Of a stretch of 64,000 nt of DNA, positions 30,069 through 39,139 are shown one piece after another. The stretch is taken from NCBI RefSeq assembly GCF_018137985.1, contig NZ_CP073084.1:372001-436000 (forward strand), read 5' to 3'. Under the pieces are notes generated by a model. The model was not told the origin of the DNA. It saw only the letters and a list, made by a program, of their open reading frames with translations, and ran no database searches. The translations under genes and the position numbers were made by a program. Each line of letters begins with the position of its first letter. Position 1 is the stretch's first letter. Origin of the DNA: Streptococcus oriscaviae (GTDB lineage Bacteria; Bacillota; Bacilli; Lactobacillales; Streptococcaceae).

Positions 30069-30958
30069 TGTCTGATTTAATTTCTGTTATTGTACCTGTA
30101 TACAATGTTCAAGCCTATCTAGAGCAATGTCTGGACAGTATTATTCAGCAAACCTATACCAATCTCGACATCCTTTTAGTCAATGACGGTTCCACAGACG
30201 ACAGTCTTTCCATCTGTGAACGTTATGCTCAAGAAGATAGTCGCATTCGACTGATCAATCTCGCAGAAAATACTGGTTTATCAAATGCTCGCAACAGTGC
30301 TCTAGCTAATATAAAAGGAAAGTATGTCACATTTATTGATAGTGATGACTTCGTGGAACCAGAGTATGTTAATAGGATGTATCACGAGCTCACTCAAGAG
30401 GATGCTGATATCGTCATTTCAGATTATTATCAATTTGACGAACAAAGCGGCAGCTACCTCATTCATATTTTTGAACAAACACGAGAAATTTTAAGTCAAA
30501 CAGATATTTTCAATCGCCTGTTTGATGCTAAAAACGATACCTATGTTGTTATCTGGGGGAAACTGTTTAAAACAAGCCTCTTTTCACTTGATTACCAAGT
30601 ATCCTTCCCTAAAGGACGTGTAAATGAAGATCAAGTCGTTTCTCATTTATTGTATATCAAGGCTAAAAAAATAGTCTATATCAGTGATACAAACTATTGC
30701 TATCGAAAAAGAGCCAGCAGTATTACTGGCCAAAATTTATCGTTAAAACATATTCAAGACGATTTAGATGGTTTCGAACAACGAGCTTTTGAATTGCTAC
30801 TGTATGGCTACAGTTCCGACAAATTATTAAGCATGTACTCTGTACGATTTAATAATTATAAACACTATTTAGAAAGTAACCAGTTGGTACACAACGACAT
30901 CTACAACCGATTAAAAAAATATACCGCATTATTACAGAGCAACCCACATCTATCATGA
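30068..30958 (+). CDS. GT2 glycosyltransferase, last gene of the glycan operon
   Basis: A 296-residue single-domain GT2 enzyme with intact motifs: ISVIVPVYNVQAYLEQC, NDGSTDDSL and FIDSDDFVE (DXD near residue 95), plus VNEDQVV around residue 187 at the usual catalytic-base position. It resembles the first gene of the operon in layout and length. Codon use is more AT-rich toward the 3' end. The ATG overlaps the previous stop, so translation is probably coupled. The donor sugar is unknown. A bidirectional terminator follows. Confidence 0.88.
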   Translation: MSDLISVIVPVYNVQAYLEQCLDSIIQQTYTNLDILLVNDGSTDDSLSICERYAQEDSRIRLINLAENTGLSNARNSALANIKGKYVTFIDSDDFVEPEYVNRMYHELTQEDADIVISDYYQFDEQSGSYLIHIFEQTREILSQTDIFNRLFDAKNDTYVVIWGKLFKTSLFSLDYQVSFPKGRVNEDQVVSHLLYIKAKKIVYISDTNYCYRKRASSITGQNLSLKHIQDDLDGFEQRAFELLLYGYSSDKLLSMYSVRFNNYKHYLESNQLVHNDIYNRLKKYTALLQSNPHLS

Positions 30959-30987
30959 GCGGAAATTCTTTCCCAGTTTTAAACAAC

Positions 30988-31064
30988 AAAAAAGCCCATT
31001 GCAAACTCATCCGAACTCTGTATCTTATAATAGAAATTCGGATAGAGTGGTTGGGCATTTTTTG
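30988..31064. terminator. Bidirectional terminator between the glycan operon and dapA
   Basis: AAAAAAGCCCA on the left and TGGGCATTTTTTG on the right flank a long interrupted hairpin whose inner arms are ATCCGAA and TTCGGAT. It can end plus-strand transcription from the glycosyltransferases and minus-strand transcription of dapA. Confidence 0.75.
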
Positions 31065-31949
31065 TTAATCTTTGGTCACCACCGCAATGACCTTTTGAGC
31101 TTCTTCTTCTGTGCAAGCAATCATTGGTAGGCGCAGTGGACCTACTTCAAATCCTTGATGGTTGAGAACCGCCTTGAGCGGAGCTGGACTGGTGATAGAA
31201 AAGAGGGCTTCAACCTTTGGCAGCAAATTGCGTTGGATAGCAGCAGCCTCTTTCACTTTCCCTTTTTCCAAGGCTTCAAACATATTGTAAAAGTCGTTTC
31301 CGTTGGTGTGAGCAGCAACGCTGACTACTCCCTGAGCGCCTAAAGCTTTGGCATGGAAGGCTTCGCCATCTTCTCCAGTATAGACAAGAAAGTCTTTTGG
31401 GGCCTTTTCTACCAAATGAGAAATGGTCGCCACTCCCGTGCAATCCTTCACCGCTATAATATTTGGCAATTCTGCCAGACGCAGGATAGTTTCAACAGTC
31501 AGACCAGCTACTGTACGCCCCGGCACATTATAGACCATGATAGGCAGACTGCTTGCTTCTGCAATAGCCTTATAATGCTGATACATCCCTTCTTGACTTG
31601 GTTTATTATAGTAGGGTGTCACTGCAAGACCTGCCGCAAAACCGCCAAATTCTGCTACTTCCTTGGCAAATTGAACCGAGTCGCGCGTATCATTGGTACC
31701 GATACCGGCAATCAACGGCACTCGTCCCTTGACAATGCGTTGCACTTCTGCAAACAGTTCCAGTTCTTCCTCGTGTGTCAGAGTCGGACTTTCCCCAGTC
31801 GTACCCGCTAAAACAAGCCCCTCCGTATGGGTTTCAAGCAAATGCTCGATTAACTTAGGAAGTGCCTTGAAGTTGATGGTCCCATCTTGATTAAAGGGAG
31901 TCACCAACGCCGTGATAATACGTGCATTTTTTAATTCTTTGATAGACAT
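31065..31949 (-). CDS. dapA: 4-hydroxy-tetrahydrodipicolinate synthase
   Basis: Condenses pyruvate with aspartate semialdehyde in the diaminopimelate/lysine pathway that feeds peptidoglycan. It has 294 residues. The Schiff-base lysine is K168 in IIAVKDCTG, with Y140 in MVYNVPGRT and T50/T51 in [13 protein letters not shown] follows AGGAGG. It lies 37 bp downstream of asd, whose product is its substrate, so the two probably form one transcript. Confidence 0.96.
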   Translation of the reverse strand: MSIKELKNARIITALVTPFNQDGTINFKALPKLIEHLLETHTEGLVLAGTTGESPTLTHEEELELFAEVQRIVKGRVPLIAGIGTNDTRDSVQFAKEVAEFGGFAAGLAVTPYYNKPSQEGMYQHYKAIAEASSLPIMVYNVPGRTVAGLTVETILRLAELPNIIAVKDCTGVATISHLVEKAPKDFLVYTGEDGEAFHAKALGAQGVVSVAAHTNGNDFYNMFEALEKGKVKEAAAIQRNLLPKVEALFSITSPAPLKAVLNHQGFEVGPLRLPMIACTEEEAQKVIAVVTKD

Positions 31950-31986
31950 AATTTCCTCCTAAGTTTAGTTGTAAATGGGGATTGGT

Positions 31987-33063
31987 TTATTTCAATTCAA
32001 ATTTCAAATCCCTTGTTGGGCGTACCAAACCACGCTCGTGGAGCACTTCTGCAATCTGAACAGAGTTCCAGGCTGCACCCTTGAGCAGATTGTCTGACAC
32101 AACCCACATGTGAATCCCATTTTCCTTATCCAGGTCCTTGCGGATACGACCCACAAAGGTATCGCGGCTGCCGACAGCATTGATAGCCTGAGGGTAAATT
32201 TGGTTGGCCACATCATCTTCCAAGACGGCACCTGGGAAGGCCGCAATAGCTGCCTTCACTTCATCAATCGGTGCAACTTCCTTGGTTTCGATATAAACGG
32301 ACTCAGAGTGACCAGACAAAACTGGAATACGGACACAGGTCGCAGAAACCGCGATAGAATCATCTTCCATGATTTTCTTAGTTTCCTTGGTCATCTTCAT
32401 CTCTTCGTAGGTGTAATCGTTGTCTGTAAAGACATCGATTTGCGGAAGGGCATTAAAGGCAATCGGATAATGCTTCTTGTCCCCACCTGAAGGCAGAATA
32501 TTGGCTTCCACATCCTTTGGATTGACCCCATCGTTCAAGACAGAGCGGAGTTGAGCCTGGGTTTCCAAGATAGCCCCCACACCCGCTCCAGATACAGCCT
32601 GATAGGTGGATACGATAATGCGCTCCAAGCCCCACTTCTGACGAATGGGTTCAAGAGCCACCATCATCTGGATGGTCGAGCAGTTTGGACAGGCAATGAT
32701 ACCATTGTGTTTATCCAAGGCATGGGCATTGACCTCTGGTACTGCTAAAGGAACATCTGGATGTTGGCGGAAATAAGAAGTGTTATCAACCACAACCGCT
32801 CCAGCTTTGACAGCATAAGGTGCGAACTTAGCTGAGGTAGAACCACCAGCAGAAAAGAGGGCAATATCCACTCCTTCAAAGGCTGTTTCCGTTGTTTCTT
32901 CAATGACAACATCTTGACCTTTGAACTGCAAGGTTTTTCCAGCAGAGCGAGCGGATGCCAAAAAGCGAATCTTATCAATTGGAAGACTTGAATCTTCCAA
33001 CATTTTAATCATCTGTGTTCCAACGGCCCCGGTAGCTCCGACAACAGCAACAGTATATCCCAT
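31987..33063 (-). CDS. asd: Aspartate-semialdehyde dehydrogenase
   Basis: NADPH-dependent reduction of aspartyl phosphate to aspartate semialdehyde, the branch point to lysine/DAP, threonine and methionine. It has 358 residues: N-terminal [14 protein letters not shown] nucleotide-binding loop, catalytic C128 in CPNCSTIQM, and a C-terminal [14 protein letters not shown] is behind AAAGGAGA. A consensus promoter (33120-33148) and the asd RNA lie upstream. Confidence 0.97.
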   Translation of the reverse strand: MGYTVAVVGATGAVGTQMIKMLEDSSLPIDKIRFLASARSAGKTLQFKGQDVVIEETTETAFEGVDIALFSAGGSTSAKFAPYAVKAGAVVVDNTSYFRQHPDVPLAVPEVNAHALDKHNGIIACPNCSTIQMMVALEPIRQKWGLERIIVSTYQAVSGAGVGAILETQAQLRSVLNDGVNPKDVEANILPSGGDKKHYPIAFNALPQIDVFTDNDYTYEEMKMTKETKKIMEDDSIAVSATCVRIPVLSGHSESVYIETKEVAPIDEVKAAIAAFPGAVLEDDVANQIYPQAINAVGSRDTFVGRIRKDLDKENGIHMWVVSDNLLKGAAWNSVQIAEVLHERGLVRPTRDLKFELK

Positions 33064-33119
33064 GATAATCTCCTTTAAAGTGTTATCTTCAAAATTTTCT
33101 AAAAATTTATAATGTATCC

Positions 33120-33148
33120 ATTATACTATAAAGGACTGTGCTTGTCTA
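33120..33148 (-). promoter_or_regulatory. Promoter of asd-dapA
   Basis: Minus-strand TAGACA (33143-33148), 17-bp spacer, TATAAT (33120-33125). It lies downstream of the asd RNA terminator, so asd has a start independent of that RNA. Confidence 0.8.
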
Positions 33149-33150
33149 GA

Positions 33151-33172
33151 AGTTTTCGGCTATCCGAAAAAC
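33151..33172. promoter_or_regulatory. Inverted repeat just upstream of the asd promoter
   Basis: AGTTTTCGG and CCGAAAAACT flank CTAT, a near-perfect dyad directly abutting the -35 element. It could be an operator or a small hairpin. No binding protein is recognised. Confidence 0.45.
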
Positions 33173-33207
33173 TTTCGATAACAGGGGATTTGTCCATTAC
33201 GAAAAAT

Positions 33208-33347
33208 AAAAAAAGCCCACCCAAAGGTGGGCGAGGGCACTGTTCCCAGTGAGAATAGCTGGTTCACACAACTATCCAAGGTCCGCTCCTGCGTTTATGA
33301 CCTCCCTAGCGTCGAATGTGATAGGATCACTACTCGGCTCATCGCAT
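33208..33347 (-). ncRNA. asd RNA motif (structured RNA upstream of asd)
   Basis: On the minus strand, a promoter (TTGCAA 33376-33381, 16-bp spacer, extended TGATACAAT with -10 at 33354-33359) is followed by about 140 nt of conserved-looking, GC-richer, structured sequence. It ends in a strong terminator, GCCCACC / GGTGGGC plus seven T. Inner hairpins include CACTGggaaCAGTG and GGTC/GGACC. Position immediately upstream of asd in a streptococcus matches the published 'asd' RNA motif of Lactobacillales, found as an RNA of about 170 nt in S. pyogenes. The terminator before asd suggests it may act in trans. I recognise it by context and structure, not by covariance search. Confidence 0.72.
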
Positions 33348-33353
33348 GAACTT

Positions 33354-33381
33354 ATTGTATCACAATCAGTTCAAATTGCAA
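33354..33381 (-). promoter_or_regulatory. Promoter of the asd RNA
   Basis: Minus-strand TTGCAA (33376-33381), 16-bp spacer, TACAAT (33354-33359) with an upstream TG (extended -10). Its -35 sits just 4 bp past the end of the DUF1905 gene. Confidence 0.72.
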
Positions 33382-33384
33382 GTG

Positions 33385-33681
33385 CTAGGTTTTATCTGCT
33401 GGCACTTCTTCTATCGTAACGCGGACTTCATCCCCGACATCCTTACCAATCTTTGCTCGAATAGCTTTTTGAATACCGATAATGTAACAGATATTCCCTT
33501 GTTCATCCTTTACTCCCATATTGACAATGGAACCGTCATAAGGATGGCCATCAAAGGTCGCATGCACCTTGACCCGCCCCTTACCGAACTCCTTACGTAT
33601 ATCGTAGGGAAAAATAAGATAAGCCCCTCCCTTATCGGGAATAGGATGGATGGTAGCGTCAAATTTGTAGACCTTACTCAT
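33385..33681 (-). CDS. DUF1905 domain protein
   Basis: A 98-residue protein covering a single small beta-rich DUF1905 domain (MSKVYKFDATIHPIPDKGGAY, then FGKGRVKVHATFDGHPYDGS and a DVGDEVRVTIEE tail). The biochemical function of the family is not established. It lies 8 bp downstream of the AlkD-like gene and is the last gene of a five-gene co-directional group. Confidence 0.8.
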   Translation of the reverse strand: MSKVYKFDATIHPIPDKGGAYLIFPYDIRKEFGKGRVKVHATFDGHPYDGSIVNMGVKDEQGNICYIIGIQKAIRAKIGKDVGDEVRVTIEEVPADKT

Positions 33682-33689
33682 ATCGACTC

Positions 33690-34343
33690 CTAAAGATATT
33701 TACTGGCTTCACGGATACTGAGAGGAGCTAGCTGCTCCTGGTACTTCATTAGAAAATCCCTTACCCAATCGGGATTGGTCTTGGAATAATCTCTCAAGCT
33801 CCAACCGATGGCCTTATTGATAAAAAATTCTGTCTGATTGAGGTTGTTGACAAGAATTTGTTCAAGAAGTTCCGTGTCCGTATCCCCCTTACGCAAAAGT
33901 TGATGGTCAATGGCGATTCGCCTCAGCCAGAAATCCTCGTCCTGACTCCAAGCTAACATGGTAGCCTTGGCTTGGGGATTCTTAGACACAATTTCACCAA
34001 CCAAAGTGTCCAGATTGTCCACACTATCCCACCAAGACTTGGTCTGAATCAACTGCTTCAATTTCGGTAGGTGATTATAGGTCAAGTCTTTTTTCTTACT
34101 GGTCAGATAGTCAATCGCTGCGTACTGAAATTCACGTTCGGGTAAATCCCACATAGTATCTACAAATTCCCAATCAATCCCCTCATGCCTGTATTCTTTA
34201 AAGAATGCCCGGCATCGTTTTCTTCTTTCTGGAGTTTTAATCCCTAGAAAGGGGAACTGGTTCTTCATATAGGCTGCCATCAGAATAGCCTGTTCTGGAT
34301 TGGCAATTTCCCTTAAACTGTTTTCCAATAAATGACTATCCAT
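33690..34343 (-). CDS. DNA alkylation repair (AlkD-like) HEAT-repeat protein
   Basis: A 217-residue all-helical protein of the AlkD/AlkC superfamily that removes alkylated bases without base flipping. Visible features are YMKNQFPFLGIKTPERR near the N-terminus, the WWDSVDNLD segment (about residue 100; WD and the Asp typical of the active-site groove), DEDFWLRRIAI and FINKAIGWSLRDY. ATG 34341-34343 with GGAGGAG upstream overlaps the GNAT stop by 8 bp. A longer in-frame start at 34463 lies inside the GNAT gene and was rejected. Confidence 0.85.
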   Translation of the reverse strand: MDSHLLENSLREIANPEQAILMAAYMKNQFPFLGIKTPERRKRCRAFFKEYRHEGIDWEFVDTMWDLPEREFQYAAIDYLTSKKKDLTYNHLPKLKQLIQTKSWWDSVDNLDTLVGEIVSKNPQAKATMLAWSQDEDFWLRRIAIDHQLLRKGDTDTELLEQILVNNLNQTEFFINKAIGWSLRDYSKTNPDWVRDFLMKYQEQLAPLSIREASKYL

Positions 34344-34845
34344 CCTTCTCCTCCTCAATAAGAGATTTTTGCATCCAAACAATATCATGCCAGCTCCCAA
34401 ACTTGTAACCAACCTTCCTGAAATAAGCAACCTGTTCGTAACCCATTTTCTCATGAAAAGCAATACTGGCAGGATTGGGGAGGGCGATACAGGCTAAGAA
34501 ATTCTTAAAACCACGTGCCAGCAATTTCTCTTCCAACCTTGCATACAATTGTTGTCCAATCCCCTTACCACGCGCATCCTGCCGAAGATAGACAAACAAT
34601 TCGACCGTCCAATCATAAGCTGCTCGGGCATAGTAAGTTGACGCATAGGCGTAGCCCAGAATTTCGTTTCCTTCTACTGCAACAAGATAGGGAAACTTTT
34701 CCAGGGTCCTTTCAATTCTTCCCTCAAACTCAGGAACTGTCGGAACCTGGATTTCAAAGCTAATAGCCGTTTCTTCCACATAAGGGGCATAGATGGCAAC
34801 GAGTTCTCTGGCATCTGATGGCTGTGCCGAACGAATGACTAGCAT
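34336..34845 (-). CDS. GNAT N-acetyltransferase, phosphinothricin acetyltransferase-like
   Basis: A 169-residue acetyl-CoA-dependent acetyltransferase. The pattern is that of the phosphinothricin/methionine-sulfoximine branch: IRSAQPSDARELVAIYAPYV, then YVEETAISFE, the acetyl-CoA loop RQDARGKGIGQQLY, and ALPNPASIAFHEKMGY. The natural substrate may be an amino acid derivative. It abuts the lipoprotein gene with no gap and overlaps the AlkD-like gene. Confidence 0.85.
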   Translation of the reverse strand: MLVIRSAQPSDARELVAIYAPYVEETAISFEIQVPTVPEFEGRIERTLEKFPYLVAVEGNEILGYAYASTYYARAAYDWTVELFVYLRQDARGKGIGQQLYARLEEKLLARGFKNFLACIALPNPASIAFHEKMGYEQVAYFRKVGYKFGSWHDIVWMQKSLIEEEKDG

Positions 34846-35457
34846 TTACTCCTCCAACAAAGCGCGATCATAAATGGTATAGTCGCAGCGATAAATCACC
34901 AAACGCTTGCCGTCAATCAAAAGCTCTGATGTCTTTGGCGCATCTGAAGCGTAAAGTGAAACCTTATCTCCTACATAGGTCGCAAGAGGCGTTCCGTTTT
35001 GGGATCGAATAAGAATCACCTTGGCCTTACCAGTAAAATCGTTTTTCAAACTGGATACCATGCGATTAACCAGCGGAACAGAGTGATCATAGTTGGCAAT
35101 ATCAACCGTTGTTTGGTACTTGGCATAGAGATCTTCTAGTCCTTTTTCCGAGGCAATAAGTGAAGAACCGACATGATCCACTTCATAATTCCCAATCGTC
35201 ACCTTTAAGACTGTCGAATCAGCCTGTGAGTTCCCTTCGCTGTCCACGGAATCAAAGTCTTCGTTGCGAGAGATGGACAAGGATTTACCAGACATTTCAT
35301 CAATCAACTGCGAATTTTCGTCAAAGGTACGCACAGTCATTTCCAGTCCAATCCATTCTTCCTTGGTATTTTTCCACCAATTTTGAATAGACTGGCAAGC
35401 TGTCAGGGATACCAGACTAAAAATCAATAGAGCACCCATAGCCATTTTCTTTTTCAT
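34846..35457 (-). CDS. Secreted lipoprotein, DUF5052-like
   Basis: A 203-residue protein with a lipoprotein signal: MKKK, a hydrophobic stretch and the lipobox LTAC with the lipidated Cys at 21. It is therefore anchored to the outer face of the membrane. The mature part is beta-rich, without catalytic motifs I recognise. It resembles streptococcal lipoproteins annotated as DUF5052. It starts 14 bp after the flavoprotein gene and ends directly against the GNAT gene. Confidence 0.78.
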   Translation of the reverse strand: MKKKMAMGALLIFSLVSLTACQSIQNWWKNTKEEWIGLEMTVRTFDENSQLIDEMSGKSLSISRNEDFDSVDSEGNSQADSTVLKVTIGNYEVDHVGSSLIASEKGLEDLYAKYQTTVDIANYDHSVPLVNRMVSSLKNDFTGKAKVILIRSQNGTPLATYVGDKVSLYASDAPKTSELLIDGKRLVIYRCDYTIYDRALLEE

Positions 35458-35471
35458 CTCGTTTTCCCTCC

Positions 35472-36791
35472 TTAAAAGTTGAAAACATCGTTTAAATTTT
35501 CTGCCATAGTTGGATGTGTGAAAATCTGTGTTGCAAAATATGTATAAGGAATGTGGTTATCTATAGCCATCTTAATCAAGTTAATCAACTCTTCTGAATT
35601 GTGACCAAACAAGGTGGCTCCGAGAATTTCCTTGCTTTCCTTGTCTACAATGACCTTAAACAGACCTTTCAAATCATTGTTGACGTGGGCACGAGGCATA
35701 TTGGCCACTGGAAGCTCATTCGCAATGTAGTCATAACCTCCTGCTTGTGCTTCTTTTTCCGTTAGACCCACACGAGAAAGAGCCGGCTCTATAAAGATGG
35801 TTCTTGGTATAGACTTACGTTTCTTCAGACTGTAAGTACCATTTCCTGTCAAGTGACCAAATACAATCCGAAAATCATCCAAGGAGGTGTAAGTAAACTG
35901 TGGACCGCCATTGACATCTCCCACCGCATACACACCAGCCACAGTTGTTTGACAATAGTCATCTACCTTGATTGCACCATTATCTAGCACCTCAATAGCC
36001 GTTTTTTCCAGACCAAGCTGATCTGTGTTGGGAACTCGGCCAGTAGCATATAAAACCGCATCAAAAATCTGCTCTTGTCCAGCAAGCTCGAGGGCTACTG
36101 CTTGGTCATGTTGGCGAACAGCCTCAATAGTAGCATCTAGCACAAAGGAAATGCCTGTTTCTTCCATATAGGATTGAGCCAGTTGCGCAACAGTTTCTTC
36201 CTCGCTTGGCAAAATGGCAGAGCCGGCCTCAAAGATTGTTACTTGGCTCCCCATCTTGTTGTAAAAACTTGCAAACTCCAGTCCAATCGGGCCAGCACCA
36301 ATCACAGCCAGACGATTCGGTCTTTCTGTCAAAGTCTGGATACCTGTACTATCATAAACACCCTTGGTCTGGGCTAAACCAGGAATTGGCAGAACACGCG
36401 ACTTGGCACCTGTGTTGATGACAATGGTTTCAGCTGTCAGCAAAATTTCTTCCAAACCTGCAGAAACTGCTATAACTTTATCCTCCACAAAGCGGGCGTG
36501 CCCTTGATATAAAACGGCACCTGCACCAGCCAAGACGGCTTCATTTTTATTGCGCAAGCGAGTTACCACAGTATCTTTTTGTGCCATAGCTTGTTCAAAA
36601 GACCAGTTCTTCTCTGCCGCGACCAAAAGACTTTTGGTTGGAATACAGCCGATATTGATACATGTTCCGCCAAACATAGCAGGATTTTCCTCCACCAGTG
36701 CGACGGATTTTCCAGTAGCTGCTAGTTTCCCTGCAAGAGTTTTTCCTGCCTTCCCAAATCCAATAACTAATACATCATATTGTTTCATCAT
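35472..36791 (-). CDS. Pyridine nucleotide-disulfide oxidoreductase, RclA-like
   Basis: A 439-residue flavoprotein of the glutathione reductase/mercuric reductase family. FAD loop VLVIGFGKAGKTLAGKL, redox pair C44/C49 in GGTCINIGCIPTK, NAD loop AVIGAGPIGLEFASF (about residue 170), and C-terminal THPTMAENL in place of the longer His-Glu dimer motif. This fits the RclA/YkgC group linked to oxidative or copper/hypochlorite stress. Substrate is uncertain. Two ATGs sit in tandem behind AGAGGTA. It heads the operon, with an extended -10 at 36825-36833. Confidence 0.85.
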   Translation of the reverse strand: MMKQYDVLVIGFGKAGKTLAGKLAATGKSVALVEENPAMFGGTCINIGCIPTKSLLVAAEKNWSFEQAMAQKDTVVTRLRNKNEAVLAGAGAVLYQGHARFVEDKVIAVSAGLEEILLTAETIVINTGAKSRVLPIPGLAQTKGVYDSTGIQTLTERPNRLAVIGAGPIGLEFASFYNKMGSQVTIFEAGSAILPSEEETVAQLAQSYMEETGISFVLDATIEAVRQHDQAVALELAGQEQIFDAVLYATGRVPNTDQLGLEKTAIEVLDNGAIKVDDYCQTTVAGVYAVGDVNGGPQFTYTSLDDFRIVFGHLTGNGTYSLKKRKSIPRTIFIEPALSRVGLTEKEAQAGGYDYIANELPVANMPRAHVNNDLKGLFKVIVDKESKEILGATLFGHNSEELINLIKMAIDNHIPYTYFATQIFTHPTMAENLNDVFNF

Positions 36792-36824
36792 TACCTCTTA
36801 AAAAATTATTTATCTTTCTCCTTC

Positions 36825-36833
36825 ATTTTATCA
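36825..36833 (-). promoter_or_regulatory. Extended -10 promoter of the RclA-like operon
   Basis: Minus-strand TGATAAAAT, with a weak TGTCAA 16 bp upstream. It lies 34 bp before the ATG. Confidence 0.6.
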
Positions 36834-36869
36834 CGAATGGTTTTCTTTGACAGATTTTTGCTACGAAGA

Positions 36870-36896
36870 CAAAAAACCTTTGGCTTCTGCCAAAGG
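36870..36896 (-). terminator. Terminator after vncS
   Basis: Minus-strand CCTTTGGC-agaa-GCCAAAGG followed by TTTTTTG, 17 bp after the kinase stop. Confidence 0.9.
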
Positions 36897-36912
36897 TAAA
36901 TCATGCTGACAA

Positions 36913-38267
36913 TCAATAAAAATGAATGATAAAGCGCATGGTATCCTTGTCTAGTGGGTAAAAGGCATAGGAAAATTGATGCTTGTCTAAAATCTGCTGA
37001 ACAAGAAACAGTCCGATACCTGTTCCGCCATCTTTTCGATTGCGGCTATAATCTGGCCGATAAAGCGGTTGGAAAATGCGTTTTAATTCCTCCGGCTCCA
37101 ATAAGCGTTCTACCTGATTGTCTACGAGTAGACTGTCTTCCTGACAGACCATGCGTATAGTTGCACCTGGTCGGCTATAACGAAAGGCATTGTCCAAAAT
37201 ATTCTTAATCGCTTTGAGCAAGTAGACCTGATTGCCAACCAACTGGGTCGGTCCCAACTGAACCTGAAAATCAAAGCCTTTGACCTGGGCTAAACTTTGG
37301 TAGCTGGTCAAAGATTCCTCTAGTAAACGATCCAAGAAAAAGTTTTCCTTGCTGTCTTCAAGTGCCATGTCCAAATTGGTTGCCTCCAAGATGGACTGAA
37401 CCAGATGAGATTGTTCCTGAAGGATGGAGCGGCACTTCTTCAGATAGGTATCGTGATCTTTGAAATCTCCTACATTGTAAATCATTCCCTCTACCAAGCC
37501 CAGCATACTGGCAATAGGGGTCTTTAATTCATGCGATGTCATGCGCAAAAAGTCCGATTTTTCCCGCTCACGTGCTACTGTCCGCTCATTTTCGCTCTTT
37601 AATTCCTCGATGCTGGTCAACAATTTATCATAGAGGCTATTAACATCTTCTGCCAGGGTAGCTACTTCATCTGTTCCAACAATCTCGCAGGCTAGGCCTT
37701 TCTCCAAAGACTGCATCTGTCAGGCAGTTTCAGATATAGTCCGAATCCGCCTTGTTGACAGACGACTGTATACAAAGGCGGCTGAAATAGCCAAAATGAT
37801 GATAAGAACAAGGATAAAGGGATAGAAGGTCAAAAGTGTTTGACTGACATCCGATAGCGAATGAAAACCGTAATCCGCTAGTAGATAGAATTTATTTCCT
37901 TCCGCAGATTCAATCGGTACCGTCCATGAGCCAATCTCATCAAAATCACCTTTTTCCAAGTAGTCACGCTCAGCCTGAAGGGCTTCGGTATCATCTGGAC
38001 GAGGATAGACAACGTTCTCACCGTCACTAAGCAGAGTGAGCAAAATATTGGATTTGCCCTATCATAATCATCAATTTTATCAAGAATTTCCGCCTCTGGC
38101 TTTTTATCGAGTTGTTTGACAACCCTCTGAAAATCCTGCTTGAGTTCCTGCTTCTTTACCTGACTATAGTAAATGGGCATCACAAAATATAATAAGGCCA
38201 ACAAGAGCATGGAGCACAATGCAATCATCGTGGTTACAATCAGGAAATTCTTCCTAGCTAAGCCCAT
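36913..38267 (-). pseudogene. vncS: Broken VncS-type sensor histidine kinase
   Basis: A membrane histidine kinase coded in three pieces. The N-terminal piece (ATG 38267, MGLARKNFLIVTTMIALC, first membrane helix) runs to about 38050, where the frame changes. Restoring one A in CCAAT gives continuous reading ANPNILLTLLSDGE. The middle piece (sensor region, second helix FYPFILVLIIILAISAAFVY, HAMP start) ends at an in-frame TGA at 37720-37722 in SETA-stop-QMQSLEKG. The rest carries the HisKA motif TSHELKTPIASM and the ATPase motifs NILDNAFRYS and GGTGIGLFL. The coding frame is otherwise well kept, so the lesions look recent. The ATG is 1 bp after vncR. A cytosolic fragment from 37716 could still be made. 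Confidence 0.88.
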
Positions 38268-38268
38268 G

Positions 38269-38919
38269 TTAATCCTCCTCAATCTGATAACCTCGACCGA
38301 TAACTGTCTTCAACGGTAAGGTTGGTAATTTCTTGCGCAAGTTCTTGATGTGGTTGTCAAGAACTCGGCTATCCAGCTCAGTATAGCCCCAGATTCCCAT
38401 CATTAGTGCATCACGACTGACAATTTTGCCCCTGCGCTCTGATAAAAACAACAAGACTTCATATTCCTTCTTGGTCAACTGGACTTCTTCTTCGCTCAGA
38501 TGCACCGCTCCACTGGTCGGCTGAATCTGAATATCGCCGATTTGGATAACATCTAAATCCATCTTATTTCTGAGAATATTCTCGATACGTTTCATCAGGA
38601 TAAGAGGCGAAAATGGTTTGACAACATAGTCGCTAATCAGATGGTTAAAACTCAATAGCTGCGTGTATTCATCATCCATAGCAGTCAGCATTAGAACAGG
38701 TACCTGAGAGGTCTTGCGAATTTCTTTTAGGACTTCAATGCCAGTCATGGACGGAACCATAATATCAAGGATAAGCAAGTCAAACTCTTCTTCTTGAGCC
38801 GTTGCCAGAGCAAGCTTGCCATCAAAGATCGGAAGAGGCGTGTGACCATGCTCTTTTAAAAATTCACAGACCACCTGATTGATTACCTGATCATCTTCCA
38901 TTACTAATATGCGTGCCAT
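38269..38919 (-). CDS. vncR: VncR-type response regulator (OmpR family)
   Basis: A 216-residue receiver plus winged-helix regulator. Phospho-acceptor D52 in LLILDIMVPS, acidic pair MEDD at 7-10, and C-terminal LTKKEYEVLLFLSERRGKIVSRD with a typical OmpR-type DNA-binding end (VIGRGYQIEED). ATG 38917-38919 follows GGAAG. A longer reading from 39006 passes through the promoter and was rejected. The gene is intact although its partner kinase is disrupted. VncRS in pneumococcus has been linked to vancomycin-tolerance and lactoferrin responses. The role here is an inference. Confidence 0.88.
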   Translation of the reverse strand: MARILVMEDDQVINQVVCEFLKEHGHTPLPIFDGKLALATAQEEEFDLLILDIMVPSMTGIEVLKEIRKTSQVPVLMLTAMDDEYTQLLSFNHLISDYVVKPFSPLILMKRIENILRNKMDLDVIQIGDIQIQPTSGAVHLSEEEVQLTKKEYEVLLFLSERRGKIVSRDALMMGIWGYTELDSRVLDNHIKNLRKKLPTLPLKTVIGRGYQIEED

Positions 38920-38956
38920 AAAAACTTCCTCTTTCTTTGCATAAGATTCTATTACT

Positions 38957-38985
38957 ATTATATGCTCCTTTCCTTCTAACTGCAA
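38957..38985 (-). promoter_or_regulatory. Promoter of vncR-vncS
   Basis: Minus-strand TTGCAG (38980-38985), 17-bp spacer, TATAAT (38957-38962), about 37 bp upstream of the vncR ATG. Confidence 0.8.
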
Positions 38986-39139
38986 GACTTGACTCAGGCT
39001 GCACAATAGCCTCTAAAAGCTTTCGTACAGGCATTCCTAGCTCCGCCTCCTCAAAAAACAGATAAAAAACAGAATGATATTAGAGGAGAAATAGTAGAAT
39101 TTGGTAAACTAAAGGCATAAAATAAGAAAGGATATTCGT

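Noticed and set aside
33208..33347. SRP RNA, 6S RNA or T-box leader
   Set aside because: The SRP tetraloop region (GGTCAGG...GGAAG) and the T-box sequence (AGGGTGGnACCGCG) are absent. Position before asd fits the asd RNA better.
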